A stretch of 64,000 nt of DNA, from contig NZ_MUFV01000002.1 in the NCBI RefSeq assembly GCF_002017875.1, forward strand, positions 310,001-374,000. Direction: 5' to 3'. This document shows positions 34,286 to 47,095 of this stretch, in pieces. The translations under genes and the position numbers were made by a program. The stretch's first letter is position 1. Each line of letters opens with the position of its first letter. The notes beneath the pieces are model-generated. The model was not told where the DNA came from. It did no database searches and worked only from the letters and a program-made list of their open reading frames with translations. The DNA is from Deinococcus sp. LM3 (lineage in GTDB: Bacteria; Deinococcota; Deinococci; Deinococcales; Deinococcaceae).

Positions 34286-35776
34286 ATGCCCCAATCCAAG
34301 TTCCCACCTCCAGAGCGGACCGTCCGCCTGCGCCGCCGGGCGCTGCTGCTGGGCCTGAGCGCCCTGCTGGCCTCCGCCCAGGCCCAGCAGACGCCGGTCA
34401 CGTCGCCCGCGCCTGCACCGCTGTCTGCCCCGGTGACGCCCGCCACCTCTCCCCTGCCGACCGTCACCGTCTCTCCTGAATTCGCGGCGCTGCTGGAGTG
34501 GCTGCGCCGTTCGCCCGACTGGCGGGCCGCCGACCTGAAGTTCCGTTCCGCCCAGCTGACCCTGGACAGCGCCCGCACCCGCGCCGGACTGAGCCTGACC
34601 GCCGGCGCAGACGGCACCCTGACCCGCTTTCCCTGGGAGAGCGGCAGCTGGAACACCTCGGCCACCCTGACGGTCACGGCCGGCCTGAGCGTCCTGCCCT
34701 GGTCGGCGGCCCTGGAGGGCGTGCGCAGCGCCCAGCGCGCCCTGGACAGCGCTGCCGTGGAACTGCGCGCCACCCGCGCCGCCCTGACCCTGCAGGCCGC
34801 GCAGGCATACGAGGCGGCCCGCAGCGCCGCCGCCGGCCTGAGTCTGGCCGACGCGCAACTGGACATCGCCACGCGCCAGCTGGAGATCGCGCAGGCGCAG
34901 CGCACCCAGGGCCTGCTCCCGGCCGAGGCCGTGCTGGGCCGGCAGGCCGCACTGGAAAACGCCCGCGCTGCGCAGGGCCGCGCCAGCCGCGCCGCCGCGC
35001 AGGCCAGCCGCGCCCTGACGCGCCTGCTGGGCCAGCCCGTCACGCTGCCCGCGCAGGCAGCCGACTTCGCGCCGCCGCCGCAGGTCACCGTCACGGCCGA
35101 CCTGACGACCCTGATCGCCCGCGCGCAGCAGCGCCGCCCCGAAGTGGCCCGCGCCCGCGCCGGACTGGGGGACGCGCAGGCCGGTCTGGGTGCCGCGCAG
35201 CTCGACGCGCGTCTGCCGGACCTGACCGCCAGTGTCCGGGCCGGGCAGCTGGCAGACGCCCAGGGCAACCCGGGCCGCACCGTGAGCGGCAGCCTGAACG
35301 TGAAGGCCGGCACGCTGGGCGCGCAGGTCAGCCTGCCGCTGCGTGACACGTCCGCCGCACCGAACGGCTTCGCGCTGTCCCTGAGCGCCTCGCTGCCGCT
35401 GCTCGGCAGTGGACGCGGCGCGGCCGTCACGCAGGCGGAACTCGGCGCGGCGCAGGCGCAGCTGGCGCTCGACAGCGCCCTGCAGAGCGTGGAACTGGAC
35501 GTCCGTTCCAGGTTCGACACCTGGACGGACGAGCAGGCCGCCCTGAACGCCGCGCGCCTGACCGACGAGCAGGCCCGCGCCGCCCTCGGCAGCGCCCGCG
35601 CCCGCCTGGAGGCCGGACTGATCACCACCCTCGAGCTGCAACAGGCGGAACTGACCGCCCGGCAGAGCGCCCTGAACCTGACCGCGCAGCAGAACGCCGC
35701 CGCGCTGGCCGCCCTGGCCCTGGCGCAGGCCACCACCGACCTCGACCCGCTGCTCGCCACCGGAGGACCCCGATGA
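34286..35776 (+). CDS. TolC-like outer-membrane efflux protein 1
   Basis: A 496-residue protein with a signal peptide (RRRALLLGLSALLASAQAQ) and a Pro-rich linker, then two copies of the long Ala/Gln-rich helical hairpins of the outer-membrane efflux protein family (for example QLTLDSARTRAGL, ARARAGLGDAQAGL, TLELQQAELTARQSALN). It would form the outer-membrane channel of the pump. ATG 34286 follows CGAGGTTT. It overlaps the second TolC-like gene by 4 nt. Confidence 0.85.
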   Translation: MPQSKFPPPERTVRLRRRALLLGLSALLASAQAQQTPVTSPAPAPLSAPVTPATSPLPTVTVSPEFAALLEWLRRSPDWRAADLKFRSAQLTLDSARTRAGLSLTAGADGTLTRFPWESGSWNTSATLTVTAGLSVLPWSAALEGVRSAQRALDSAAVELRATRAALTLQAAQAYEAARSAAAGLSLADAQLDIATRQLEIAQAQRTQGLLPAEAVLGRQAALENARAAQGRASRAAAQASRALTRLLGQPVTLPAQAADFAPPPQVTVTADLTTLIARAQQRRPEVARARAGLGDAQAGLGAAQLDARLPDLTASVRAGQLADAQGNPGRTVSGSLNVKAGTLGAQVSLPLRDTSAAPNGFALSLSASLPLLGSGRGAAVTQAELGAAQAQLALDSALQSVELDVRSRFDTWTDEQAALNAARLTDEQARAALGSARARLEAGLITTLELQQAELTARQSALNLTAQQNAAALAALALAQATTDLDPLLATGGPR

Positions 35777-36816
35777 ACCGTACCCTGATCCACCTGACTG
35801 CCCTGATGCTGGCCGTGTCCGGCCTCGCCTCCGCCCAGACCGGCCGCCTGACGCTGCAGGCCGCCGTGACCCGCGCGCTCGACAGCGGCGCGGACGTCAC
35901 GACCGCCCGCGCGAACCTGCAGAAGGCGCAGGCGAACCTGCGCGCCGTGCGCGCCGACCCGACCACGCCCATCACCACCCTCACGCAGGCCGAGCAGGAC
36001 GTCGCCGGGCAGGCCGCCACCCTGGCGGCCACCAAACTGGGAGTCGCGCAGACGGTGATCACGCAGTACCTAGGCGCCTCCGACACCGCCGAGCGCCTGA
36101 GCGTGGCGGCCGCGCAGGTCGCGCTGAGCGAACGGCAGCTGAAGATCGCGCAGGCCCGCCTCGCCGCGCGGGTCGCCACGACGCTGGACGTCAGCCGCGC
36201 CCAGAACGCCCTGAACGGCGACCGTCAGGACCTTCAGAGCGCCCGCGAGCAGCTGCCGGTCCTGGAAGCGCAACTGGCCCGCAGCCTGAACCTGCCGGCC
36301 GGCACGGACCTGACCCTGAGCGCCCCGCCCGCCCCGCCCAAACTGAGCGTGACGCTCGCGGCGTTGCAGGCCGGACTGGACAAGCGCCTCCCGGCCCTGG
36401 TGCAGGCGGCGAACGGGTCGGCCTTCGCGGCGCTGCAGGTGAAACTCGCGGACAACGACTACACGCCCGCCCGCACGCTGGAGGACGCGCGCGTCGCGGC
36501 CCAGAACGCGCAGCGCAGCCTGGACGACGCCAGCCGCAGCGCCGCCACGCAGGTCCGTGACGCCTACCGCACGGTGCAGGACGCCCAGGAGCGCGTCGCC
36601 CTGGCCCGCGAGAGCCTCGCGAACACCCAGACCAGCCTGACGCAGGCGCAGGCGCGCCTCCGGGCCGGAACGGCCGCCGCCGTCGACGTGCAGCAGGCGC
36701 AGGTGCAGGCCCAGCAGGCCGCGCTGAACGTCACGCAGGCGAGCGGGAACGTCTGGAAGGCGCTCGCCGCGCTCGGCAGCGCCGCCGGGCTGGACGTCAC
36801 GGGACTGGTGAAGTGA
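35773..36816 (+). CDS. TolC-like outer-membrane efflux protein 2
   Basis: A 347-residue protein with signal peptide (ALMLAVSGLASAQ) and TolC-type helical repeats (ARANLQKAQANLRAVRA, RAQNALNGDRQDL, VDVQQAQVQAQQAALNV). Shorter than typical TolC proteins (about 430-500 residues). Overlaps the first TolC-like gene (ATGA) and the adaptor gene (GTGA). The two adjacent paralogues may form a mixed trimer or serve different pumps. Confidence 0.82.
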   Translation: MNRTLIHLTALMLAVSGLASAQTGRLTLQAAVTRALDSGADVTTARANLQKAQANLRAVRADPTTPITTLTQAEQDVAGQAATLAATKLGVAQTVITQYLGASDTAERLSVAAAQVALSERQLKIAQARLAARVATTLDVSRAQNALNGDRQDLQSAREQLPVLEAQLARSLNLPAGTDLTLSAPPAPPKLSVTLAALQAGLDKRLPALVQAANGSAFAALQVKLADNDYTPARTLEDARVAAQNAQRSLDDASRSAATQVRDAYRTVQDAQERVALARESLANTQTSLTQAQARLRAGTAAAVDVQQAQVQAQQAALNVTQASGNVWKALAALGSAAGLDVTGLVK

Positions 36817-38122
36817 CCGTGACGAACAGTCCGTCCGTCCGTCCGCCTGTCCGCCCGGCTGCGCGGCTGCGTCGGCTGGGAGCCGCCGCGCTGCTCAGCG
36901 CCGCCCTGGTCGCCTGCGCCGCACCGGACGCCGGAAGCGCAGGTCCGGCCGCCACCGACACGCCCGCCGCGAACAACCTGGACGCCGCGCCGGCCAAGAC
37001 GACCACGCTGGACGTCACGACCGTCACCGCCGCGACCGGCACGCTGAGCGTGCAGCGCAGCGCGTCGGCGACGGTCGAGGCGCAGCGCGACAGTCAGGTC
37101 GCCGCGCAGAGCGGCGGGAACGTCCGCGCCGTGCTGGTCCGCGAGGGCGACCGGGTCGCGCAGGGCGACGTGCTCGTGCAGCTCGACGACACCACGCAGC
37201 GGCAGGCGCTCCAGAACGCGCAGCTGCAGGTGCAGCAGGCGCGCATCAGCCTCGACCAGACCCGCACGTCGGCCGGGCAGGCCACCGGCGCCCTGCAGGC
37301 GGCCGTCACGTCCGCGCAGGCGTCGCTGGCGCAGGCTCAGAGCGGCGCGCAGAGTGCCGAGACGCTGTACGGGCTGGGCGGCGTGAGCCTCGCGGACCTT
37401 CAAGCGGCCCGGGCGCAACTCGCGCAGGCGCAGAGTGCCCTGGCGCAGGCGCGGAACAACCTCGCGCAGAACGGGCGCAGCGCCGCCAGCAGCGTGCCGC
37501 TCCAGCAGGCCAACCTGGAAAGCGCCCAGATCGGGGTCGCGCAGGCGCAGCAGAACCTCGCCCGGACCGCCGTTCGCGCGCCGTTCAGCGGCACGGTCGC
37601 CAGCCTCAGCGCCGAGGTCGGCGAGTTCGTGCAGCAGGGCAGCCCGGTCGTGCGACTGGTCGATCCGGGCAGCATCCGCGTGAAGTTCAGTGTGCCCAGC
37701 GCGGACGCCCCGGCCCTGCGGGACGGCACGGACCTGAACCTCACGTACGCCGGCGTGAACTACGTCGCCACCGTGACCGGCACGCCGGGCATCGCGGGCG
37801 ACAACCGGCTGGTGCCGGTCACGGCGCGCGTGCAGGGCGGCGAGCAACTCCCGGTCGGCGCGACCGCCCAGGCCCGCTACCGCAACACGCTGGGACAGGG
37901 CGTGCTGATTCCCAGTTCGGCCGTGCAGGTCGACGGCGGCCAGAACGCGGTGTACATCGCCAATGGCGGCGTCGCCGAGCGCACACCCGTCACGGTGATC
38001 GCCGAGAGCGGCGGTCAGGTCGCCCTGAGCGGCGTCACGGCCGGTCAGCAGGTGATCGTGCCGGTGCCCGCCAGTCTGCAGGACGGCGCGAAGATCCGCG
38101 TGCGCGGCGGGAGTGGTAACCA

Positions 38123-38126
<4 letters not shown>
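36813..38126 (+). CDS. RND efflux periplasmic adaptor (MFP) lipoprotein
   Basis: A 437-residue adaptor. Lipoprotein signal with LVACAAP, a linker, then split lipoyl halves (GNVRAVLVREGDRVAQGDVLVQLDD and APFSGTVASLSAEVGEFVQQGSPV) flanking a long alpha-hairpin rich in Ala and Gln, then beta-barrel and membrane-proximal domains. It connects the RND pump to the TolC-like channel. GTG start overlaps the previous stop and its own stop overlaps the RND gene. Confidence 0.9.
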
Positions 38127-41545
<3,419 letters not shown>

Positions 41546-41561
41546 CCTTTCCACATCCCGG

Positions 41562-41602
41562 CCGGGCCTCCGTAGCAGTTGCGGAGGCCCGGTTCTTCTG
41601 TT
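41562..41602 (+). terminator. Terminator of the efflux operon
   Basis: CCGGGCCTCCG and CGGAGGCCCGG form a perfect 11-bp stem with a 9-nt loop, followed by TTCTTCTGTT, 16 nt after the RND stop. Confidence 0.75.
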
Positions 41603-41634
41603 CCCATTCACCTGCCAGCCTCGCCAACCAGAGT

Positions 41635-41654
41635 TGCTCGTCACGTGACGAGCA
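41635..41654. repeat. parS-like palindrome 1
   Basis: TGCTCGTCACGTGACGAGCA is a perfect 20-bp palindrome with the TCACGTGA core typical of bacterial parS sites. It lies about 4.5 kb from parAB on the same replicon. Confidence 0.55.
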
Positions 41655-41732
41655 GATCCGAAAGGCCGGGTGTGGGGTCTGGAGGGACGCCCAGGCCTGC
41701 CATCTGGAGACACCCGGGGATCGCGGCCGCTC

Positions 41733-41754
41733 CTGCTCGTCACGTGACGAGCAG
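41733..41754. repeat. parS-like palindrome 2
   Basis: A perfect 22-bp palindrome containing the same 20-bp sequence as palindrome 1, centred 99 bp further on. Both copies are followed by AGAT. Confidence 0.55.
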
Positions 41755-41770
41755 ATTCCTCCGGCAGCCG

Positions 41771-41808
41771 AGCATGAAGTGTTGATGGAAGCATGAAGTG
41801 TTGATGGA
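41771..41808. repeat. 19-bp tandem duplication
   Basis: AGCATGAAGTGTTGATGGA occurs twice head-to-tail, 33 bp before the start of the next gene and before its -10 box. Confidence 0.7.
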
Positions 41809-41830
41809 GCGGAAGCCGCGCCCGGCGACC

Positions 41831-41836
41831 TAGCAT
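41831..41836 (+). promoter_or_regulatory. -10 box of the unknown 228-residue gene
   Basis: TAGCAT ends 5 nt before ATG 41842; leaderless geometry. Confidence 0.4.
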
Positions 41837-41841
41837 GGGGC

Positions 41842-42528
41842 ATGATCGTTGCCTTCATCAATCCCGACGCCACCCTGCTGCCCGGCGGGGACAGCCCCGA
41901 GGCGGAGCGCCGGGCGGCCGGGCTGCCCCGCCTGCTGCTCGGCGCGGAACTCATTCCCGTCACCGGCCTGGACGAGGAGGGGCTGCTGTCCGTCCCCGCC
42001 TCGTTCACGTCATGGCAGATCCTGCTGCACGGCGCGGCGGTCATCACACCCGACGGCCTGGAAGACGAGGCGTGGCGGCGCCTGAGCCTGGAAGCGCAGC
42101 GCGGAGCGGAACAGGCGCTCGAACTGGCCTATCAGGCGGCGCAGCACGTCGATCAGCTGGGGCAACTGGGCCTGCACGTGGAATTGCTGCGGCGGTCGGG
42201 CGCGCCGCTGCTGGTGCGGGCCACCCATCCGCACGGCCTGCGTCTGGCGACCGAGCAGGCCGCCGCCGCCCTGCGGGAGTGGTGGCAGGACGGACCGTTC
42301 CAGGGCGTCCTGCGTGTGGAAGCCACGCCGCAGGCCGTCACGGTCCTGCCGAGTGAGATCCGCGCCGAGCGGGCCGTGAACTACGTCCTGAACCAGCTGG
42401 GCGAGGTCGACCTGAGCGTGGGCGTCAGTGCTGCCGCGGCCGATCAGGCCTTCCTGGCACTGTGCGACTACGCCCTGATGCCGGGCGACAGCGCGCTGCT
42501 GGACCTCACCACCGACGAAGACAGCTGA
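41842..42528 (+). CDS. Protein of unknown function, degenerate HAD-like
   Basis: A 228-residue soluble acidic protein. The N-terminal IVAFINPDATLLPGG resembles motif I of HAD phosphatases of the sugar-phosphatase type, and the size and a variable cap-like middle would fit, but the nucleophile aspartate position holds Asn. No clear lysine/aspartate motifs III-IV are seen. It is therefore either an inactive relative or something else. It stands alone between the efflux operon and the GGDEF-EAL gene, probably with a leaderless transcript. Confidence 0.6.
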   Translation: MIVAFINPDATLLPGGDSPEAERRAAGLPRLLLGAELIPVTGLDEEGLLSVPASFTSWQILLHGAAVITPDGLEDEAWRRLSLEAQRGAEQALELAYQAAQHVDQLGQLGLHVELLRRSGAPLLVRATHPHGLRLATEQAAAALREWWQDGPFQGVLRVEATPQAVTVLPSEIRAERAVNYVLNQLGEVDLSVGVSAAAADQAFLALCDYALMPGDSALLDLTTDEDS

Positions 42529-42709
42529 CCCGGGAACAGCTGACAGCCCGGACCGTTCCTGTCATCCTCAAAGCAGGGCCGGCCGACCCCAGGCACTGGC
42601 AAGACCGTTCATCCCGACTGCTTCACCCGAACATCAGACGTCCCCGTGCCCGGTCACAGCTGGACAGAGGCACGCCGATCACGATTCAACCTCTGGAGAG
42701 ACGACGCCA

Positions 42710-45700
42710 ATGCACCCTGACCTGCCGCCAATCAACTGGGCGCTTCCAGTCACCCGGACACCCGATCTGACCGTCAGGCTGGATCCCAGGGGGATCATCC
42801 TGAGTGCCGGACCGGCGCCGGCCCGACTGGCCGGGCAGTCCCTGCAACCCGGCCAGAAGTTCACGGACCTGTTCCCGGCGATGCAGGCGTGGCTCACATG
42901 GCCTGAGCGACCGTCGCCCGGGCAATACCCGGAGGACACGTGGCAGGTCACCCTGGGGGAAGCGCGGGTCACGGCCCACCTCGAACAGGACGGAGACACG
43001 CTGTGCCTGAGCCTCTGGGAACAGCAGACAGGCCGCCCGGACCTGCTCGAACCGTTGCTGGCATCGCAGCATGCCCTGATAGGGGCCACCACTGTGGATG
43101 AAGTGATCGGTGTCCTGCTGGACTCCCTGAGTGCCGCCGTGGCGGGTGGCGTCCGGCTGTACCTTCATGATCCGCAGGATCACGCACTGGTGGTTCACAC
43201 CGCATCAACGTCCACGCAGACCGGCCAGCCTGCGGGCGCACGACTCCCGGTGAACGCCGACCATCCCGCCGCCGAGGTGTTCCGCACTGGCCGCCCGCTG
43301 CGGCTGGAGCCGTCGACCATGCCCCAGCGGTACCCGGTACTGGACCTGTCTCCCGAAGCCGGCGAGGTGCTCGGCCTGCCCCTTCACGCCGGTGAGCGGT
43401 CCCTGGGAGCGCTGTTACTGGAACTCACTGCGCCCGTGCCGACCACAGACCCGACCTTCCAGGCCGGACTGCGCCTGCTGGCCTCGTCCGGCGCGGCGGC
43501 CCTGACACGCGCCCGGCTGTTCGAGGGCGTGCGCGCGGCCGGAGAGCGTTCCCGGGTGCTGCTGGACACCACTCACGATTTCGTGTGGGAGGCCGACGCC
43601 GACTTTCAGGTCCGCTCTCCACTTCCACAGTGGGAGGCTTTCACGGGACAGCCGTTCGAGTCGTACCGGGGCTTCGGATATCTCGCCCAGCTGACACCCG
43701 AGGCCCGCACCCGTTACCTGCAACTGATCCGGGACGCGCAGGACCAGCCGCGTCCCATCAGCTTCGACCTGCCGGTCCTGGGGCCGGACGGCGCGTCCCT
43801 GTATGGACAGGTGCAGGCCGTGCCCATCCACGGACCGGACGGAACACTGCGCGCCTGGATGGGCACCATGAGCGACGTCACCGAGCGCCGGCAGATGGAG
43901 CGGCGCCAGGGAATCATCCAGCAGGTGCTGCAGCAGCTGGGCACGGCCGTGGAACCACAGGAACTGCTGCATGCCGTTCTGCACGCCGCCCGCGCCGCCT
44001 GCCAGGGAAGGGCGGCCCAGATCGTCCGGCTGACCGGGCCCCGCCACACTGTGCATATCCTGGCGCATCAGGCCCAGGACCGGCCAGAGAACCCGGAGCG
44101 CGCGACCTTCCCGGACAGAAGTGACGTCCTGTGGAGCGCACTCGACTCCGGCGTGCCCACCTGGATCACGCCGGAAGGAACGCTCCGCCCCGACTACCTC
44201 ACCCAGGCGGACGTGCGAGCGGGATCGGAAGCCGTCCTGGCTCTTCCGCTGCGGACCGACGCCGGCTTTCACGTGCTGCTGCTGATCGCCGGCGCCGCCG
44301 CGCCGCTGTCTCCGGAGGTCCGTGATCACCTGCGCTGGATTCAGCCCTACCTGGGACAGGGCGCGCAGCGGGCCCTGCTGGCCTGGACGCTCAAGCGCCG
44401 GGAGGAACAGGGCCGGCACATCATTGACGCTCTGGACGAGGCGCTGGTCCTGTGCACCGAGGACGGCACCATCCGGCAGGCCAACGGCCCGGCCCTTCAA
44501 CTCGCCGGACTGGAGCGCGTGGAGGACATGCCCAACATCTTCGATCCGGGCTGGCAACTGCACGACCCGGACGGCCGGAGACTCGAACCGTCACAGTACC
44601 CGGCGTTCACGGCCCTGCAGACCGGGCAGGCGGTACGCGACGCCCTGGTCCGGCGGCACCTGCCGCACAGCGTGCAGTGGGTCTCCATGAACGCCGTTCC
44701 CTGGCAGCACGACGGACGGCGCGGCGTGATCGTCTCCGTGAAGGACGTGACCGAACCTCACCTGCTCCGGCAGCAACTGGAAGTGCAGGCGCAGCAGGAC
44801 GAACTGACCGGGCTGCCCAACCGCCGGATGTTCAACCAGGCGGTGCAGGCCCTCACCGGACACCGGCAGGGGGGAGCGGTGCTGCTCCTCGACCTGGACC
44901 GCTTCAAGCTGGTCAACGACACGTACGGCCATCACATCGGGGACGACCTGCTGCAGGTGATCGCCCGCCGCCTCCAGCAGCAGGTCCGTGACGGGCTGTG
45001 CAGCCGGCTCGCCGGAGACGAGTTCGGCGTGGTCCTGCCCGGCCTGACGGCGCAGGCGGCCCGTGAACTGGTCTCCCACCTGCTGCCGCTACTCGAACAG
45101 CCGGTCTCGCTGCGGGGCGTCACACTGCACCCGCAGGTATCCATCGGTCTGTGCGCGAACACCGATACCGACTGGGACGCCGACGCGTGGTTCAAGGGAG
45201 CTGACCTCGCGCTGCACGACGCCAAACAGCAGGGCCGCAGCCGCTGGAGCGAGTACACGGAGATCCTCGAGCGGCAGCACGCGCGGCGCGTGGCGATCGA
45301 GGAACGCCTGCGGCTCACCCTGCGGTCCGGGGGACTGACCGTGGAGTACCAGCCCATCGAGCGCCTTGGTCAGCCGGGCTGGCTGGACGTCGAGGCACTG
45401 GCCCGCTGGGAGGACGCCGAACTCGGCTGCGTCTCACCGACCGAGTTCATTCCCGTCGCCGAGGAAGCTGGCCTGATGGGTCTGCTGGGCGAACAGGTCC
45501 TGCGCGCCGCGCTGACCCAGGTGCGCGGGTGGAGTCAGGTCACCGGGCATCCGGTCCGCGTGCACGTGAACGTCAGCGGCGGTGAGATGAAAACTCCCGA
45601 CTTCGCCCTTCGCGTGGCGCGGATTCTGCGGGAAACCGGCTGTCAACCGTCGCAGCTGATCACGGAACTCACCGAATCCGAAGCGGTGGGGGACGTGCAG

Positions 45701-46099
45701 CCTGTCCTGCGGCAGCTGAAGGCCCTGCAGGCGCTGGGCGTCCGCATCGCGCTCGACGATTTCGGGACCGGCCACTCCAGCCTCAGCATGCTGGAGCAGT
45801 TGCCGGTGGACCTGGTGAAGATCGACCGGTCGTTCGTTCAGAACGTCGACGCGACCCCGCGCCGCCGCTCGCTGCTGAGCGCCATGCTGCGCATGGGAGA
45901 GGAACTCGGCGTGCAGGTGATCGTCGAGGGCGTCGAGACGGCCATCGAACGACAGGTCCTCGACGCGCTCGGCGTGCAGTTCGTGCAGGGCTATCAGGTG
46001 AGTCGACCGGTCCCGGCCGCCGGACTCATCGCCGGGCCACACGGCCTGACCCTCGCCCCGGAGATCCAGACGCTCTCCCGCAATAGCCGCAAGGCATGA
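42710..46099 (+). CDS. GAF/PAS-GGDEF-EAL cyclic di-GMP protein
   Basis: A 1129-residue cytoplasmic protein. Order: GAF-like (about 125-270), PAS (about 285-400, ending SDVTERRQMERR), GAF-like (about 410-560), PAS (about 575-690), GGDEF (about 700-850) and EAL (about 870-1120). The cyclase signature reads AGDEF (about 768-772), a variant that may or may not be active. The EAL half keeps VEALARW, NVSGG, ELTES, DDFGTGHSS, KIDRSF and EGVET, so phosphodiesterase activity is likely. CTGGAGAG precedes the ATG. The 180-bp gap upstream shows no other feature. Confidence 0.9.
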   Translation: MHPDLPPINWALPVTRTPDLTVRLDPRGIILSAGPAPARLAGQSLQPGQKFTDLFPAMQAWLTWPERPSPGQYPEDTWQVTLGEARVTAHLEQDGDTLCLSLWEQQTGRPDLLEPLLASQHALIGATTVDEVIGVLLDSLSAAVAGGVRLYLHDPQDHALVVHTASTSTQTGQPAGARLPVNADHPAAEVFRTGRPLRLEPSTMPQRYPVLDLSPEAGEVLGLPLHAGERSLGALLLELTAPVPTTDPTFQAGLRLLASSGAAALTRARLFEGVRAAGERSRVLLDTTHDFVWEADADFQVRSPLPQWEAFTGQPFESYRGFGYLAQLTPEARTRYLQLIRDAQDQPRPISFDLPVLGPDGASLYGQVQAVPIHGPDGTLRAWMGTMSDVTERRQMERRQGIIQQVLQQLGTAVEPQELLHAVLHAARAACQGRAAQIVRLTGPRHTVHILAHQAQDRPENPERATFPDRSDVLWSALDSGVPTWITPEGTLRPDYLTQADVRAGSEAVLALPLRTDAGFHVLLLIAGAAAPLSPEVRDHLRWIQPYLGQGAQRALLAWTLKRREEQGRHIIDALDEALVLCTEDGTIRQANGPALQLAGLERVEDMPNIFDPGWQLHDPDGRRLEPSQYPAFTALQTGQAVRDALVRRHLPHSVQWVSMNAVPWQHDGRRGVIVSVKDVTEPHLLRQQLEVQAQQDELTGLPNRRMFNQAVQALTGHRQGGAVLLLDLDRFKLVNDTYGHHIGDDLLQVIARRLQQQVRDGLCSRLAGDEFGVVLPGLTAQAARELVSHLLPLLEQPVSLRGVTLHPQVSIGLCANTDTDWDADAWFKGADLALHDAKQQGRSRWSEYTEILERQHARRVAIEERLRLTLRSGGLTVEYQPIERLGQPGWLDVEALARWEDAELGCVSPTEFIPVAEEAGLMGLLGEQVLRAALTQVRGWSQVTGHPVRVHVNVSGGEMKTPDFALRVARILRETGCQPSQLITELTESEAVGDVQPVLRQLKALQALGVRIALDDFGTGHSSLSMLEQLPVDLVKIDRSFVQNVDATPRRRSLLSAMLRMGEELGVQVIVEGVETAIERQVLDALGVQFVQGYQVSRPVPAAGLIAGPHGLTLAPEIQTLSRNSRKA

Positions 46100-46120
46100 C
46101 CGGGCACCCGCCGGGCAGGG

Positions 46121-46193
46121 CGGGAGCAGCTCTACGAGTCGCTTTGCTCGGATTGAAGGGTCTTTGCAGCCCCTTTAATCGGAGTCCGTATGA
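46121..46193. repeat. TIR element, partial copy 3
   Basis: About 73 bp matching the right half of copy 4: GCAGCTCTACGAGTCG, a hairpin ATTGAAGGG.../CCCTTTAAT, and the end CGGAGTCCGTATGA. The left terminal repeat is missing. Lies between the GGDEF-EAL gene and the parB stop. Confidence 0.65.
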
Positions 46194-46201
46194 CGCCGCG
46201 G

Positions 46202-47095
46202 TCAGTCGGTGTCGCTGGCCTGCCCGCTCAGCAGGGCGCTGAGTTGCGCGAGCAGTTTCTCCGCGCGGGCACGCTGCCGGGCGTCAAGGCGCGTCACGGC
46301 GCGGCGGTCGCGCAGCTGCTGGGCCACCGTGACGAACACGTCCTGGGTGGGTTGTGCGGGTCCGCGCAGCATCTCACGCAGCGCCGCGACGGTCGCGCCG
46401 GCCGCGGCGGCTTCCAGCATGGCTTCCCGCAGGTCCGGGCGTTCGGCGCGGCCGATGACCAGGGCCTTGCGGTAGTCCAGTCCGGTGCGCACCGCTTCCT
46501 GCAGGTCCTCGGACAGGTTCAGCAGGGCGGCCCGGTTGCGGATGAACGAACGCCAGGATTCCCGGCCCAGCGCCCCGAAGGCGGCGTCCAGGCGTGCGAT
46601 CAGTTCCGGCTCGGTGTCGGCATGCCGGTCCAGGGCGAACATGCGCGCGACCACGCCGTCTTCCGGAACGCCCAGCGTCACCGAGGCCACCTGCAGTTTG
46701 GCCCTGACCTCTTCCATGACGTTCAGATCCTCGCGTTGCAGGTTCTCGACGGCGGCCGCCAGCCGGGCCTCACTGTCGCTCAGGGTGCGGATCAGGACCG
46801 GCACCTCGGTCAGGCCGGCCTGACGGGCGGCGCGCCAGCGGCGTTCGCCGGCCACGATCTCGTAGCGACCGGACGCGGTCGGGCGGACCAGCAGGGGTTG
46901 CAGGACACCCTGTTCCCGGACACTGCGGGTCAGGTCTTCCAGGGCGTCCGGGTTGAAGTAGTAGCGGGGCTGGAATTCACCCGGGTCCAGCAGCGCGGTG
47001 CTGAGGCTGGTGGTGGCGGGCTGCGCGAGCGTGTCCACGCCGGCGACCAGTCCGCTCAGGCGCGCGCCGATGACGGGTCGGGTCTTGCGGGTCAT
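46202..47095 (-). CDS. parB: Chromosome/plasmid partition protein ParB
   Basis: A 297-residue ParB. N-terminal CTP-binding domain with FQPRYYF, EIVAGERRWRAARQAGL (GERRxRA box) and AAVENLQREDLNVMEE, then a helical DNA-binding region and a basic C-terminus for dimerisation. It loads on parS and spreads as a CTP-dependent clamp. It overlaps parA by 4 nt. Candidate parS sites lie at 41.6 kb and just upstream of parA. Confidence 0.93.
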   Translation of the reverse strand: MTRKTRPVIGARLSGLVAGVDTLAQPATTSLSTALLDPGEFQPRYYFNPDALEDLTRSVREQGVLQPLLVRPTASGRYEIVAGERRWRAARQAGLTEVPVLIRTLSDSEARLAAAVENLQREDLNVMEEVRAKLQVASVTLGVPEDGVVARMFALDRHADTEPELIARLDAAFGALGRESWRSFIRNRAALLNLSEDLQEAVRTGLDYRKALVIGRAERPDLREAMLEAAAAGATVAALREMLRGPAQPTQDVFVTVAQQLRDRRAVTRLDARQRARAEKLLAQLSALLSGQASDTD

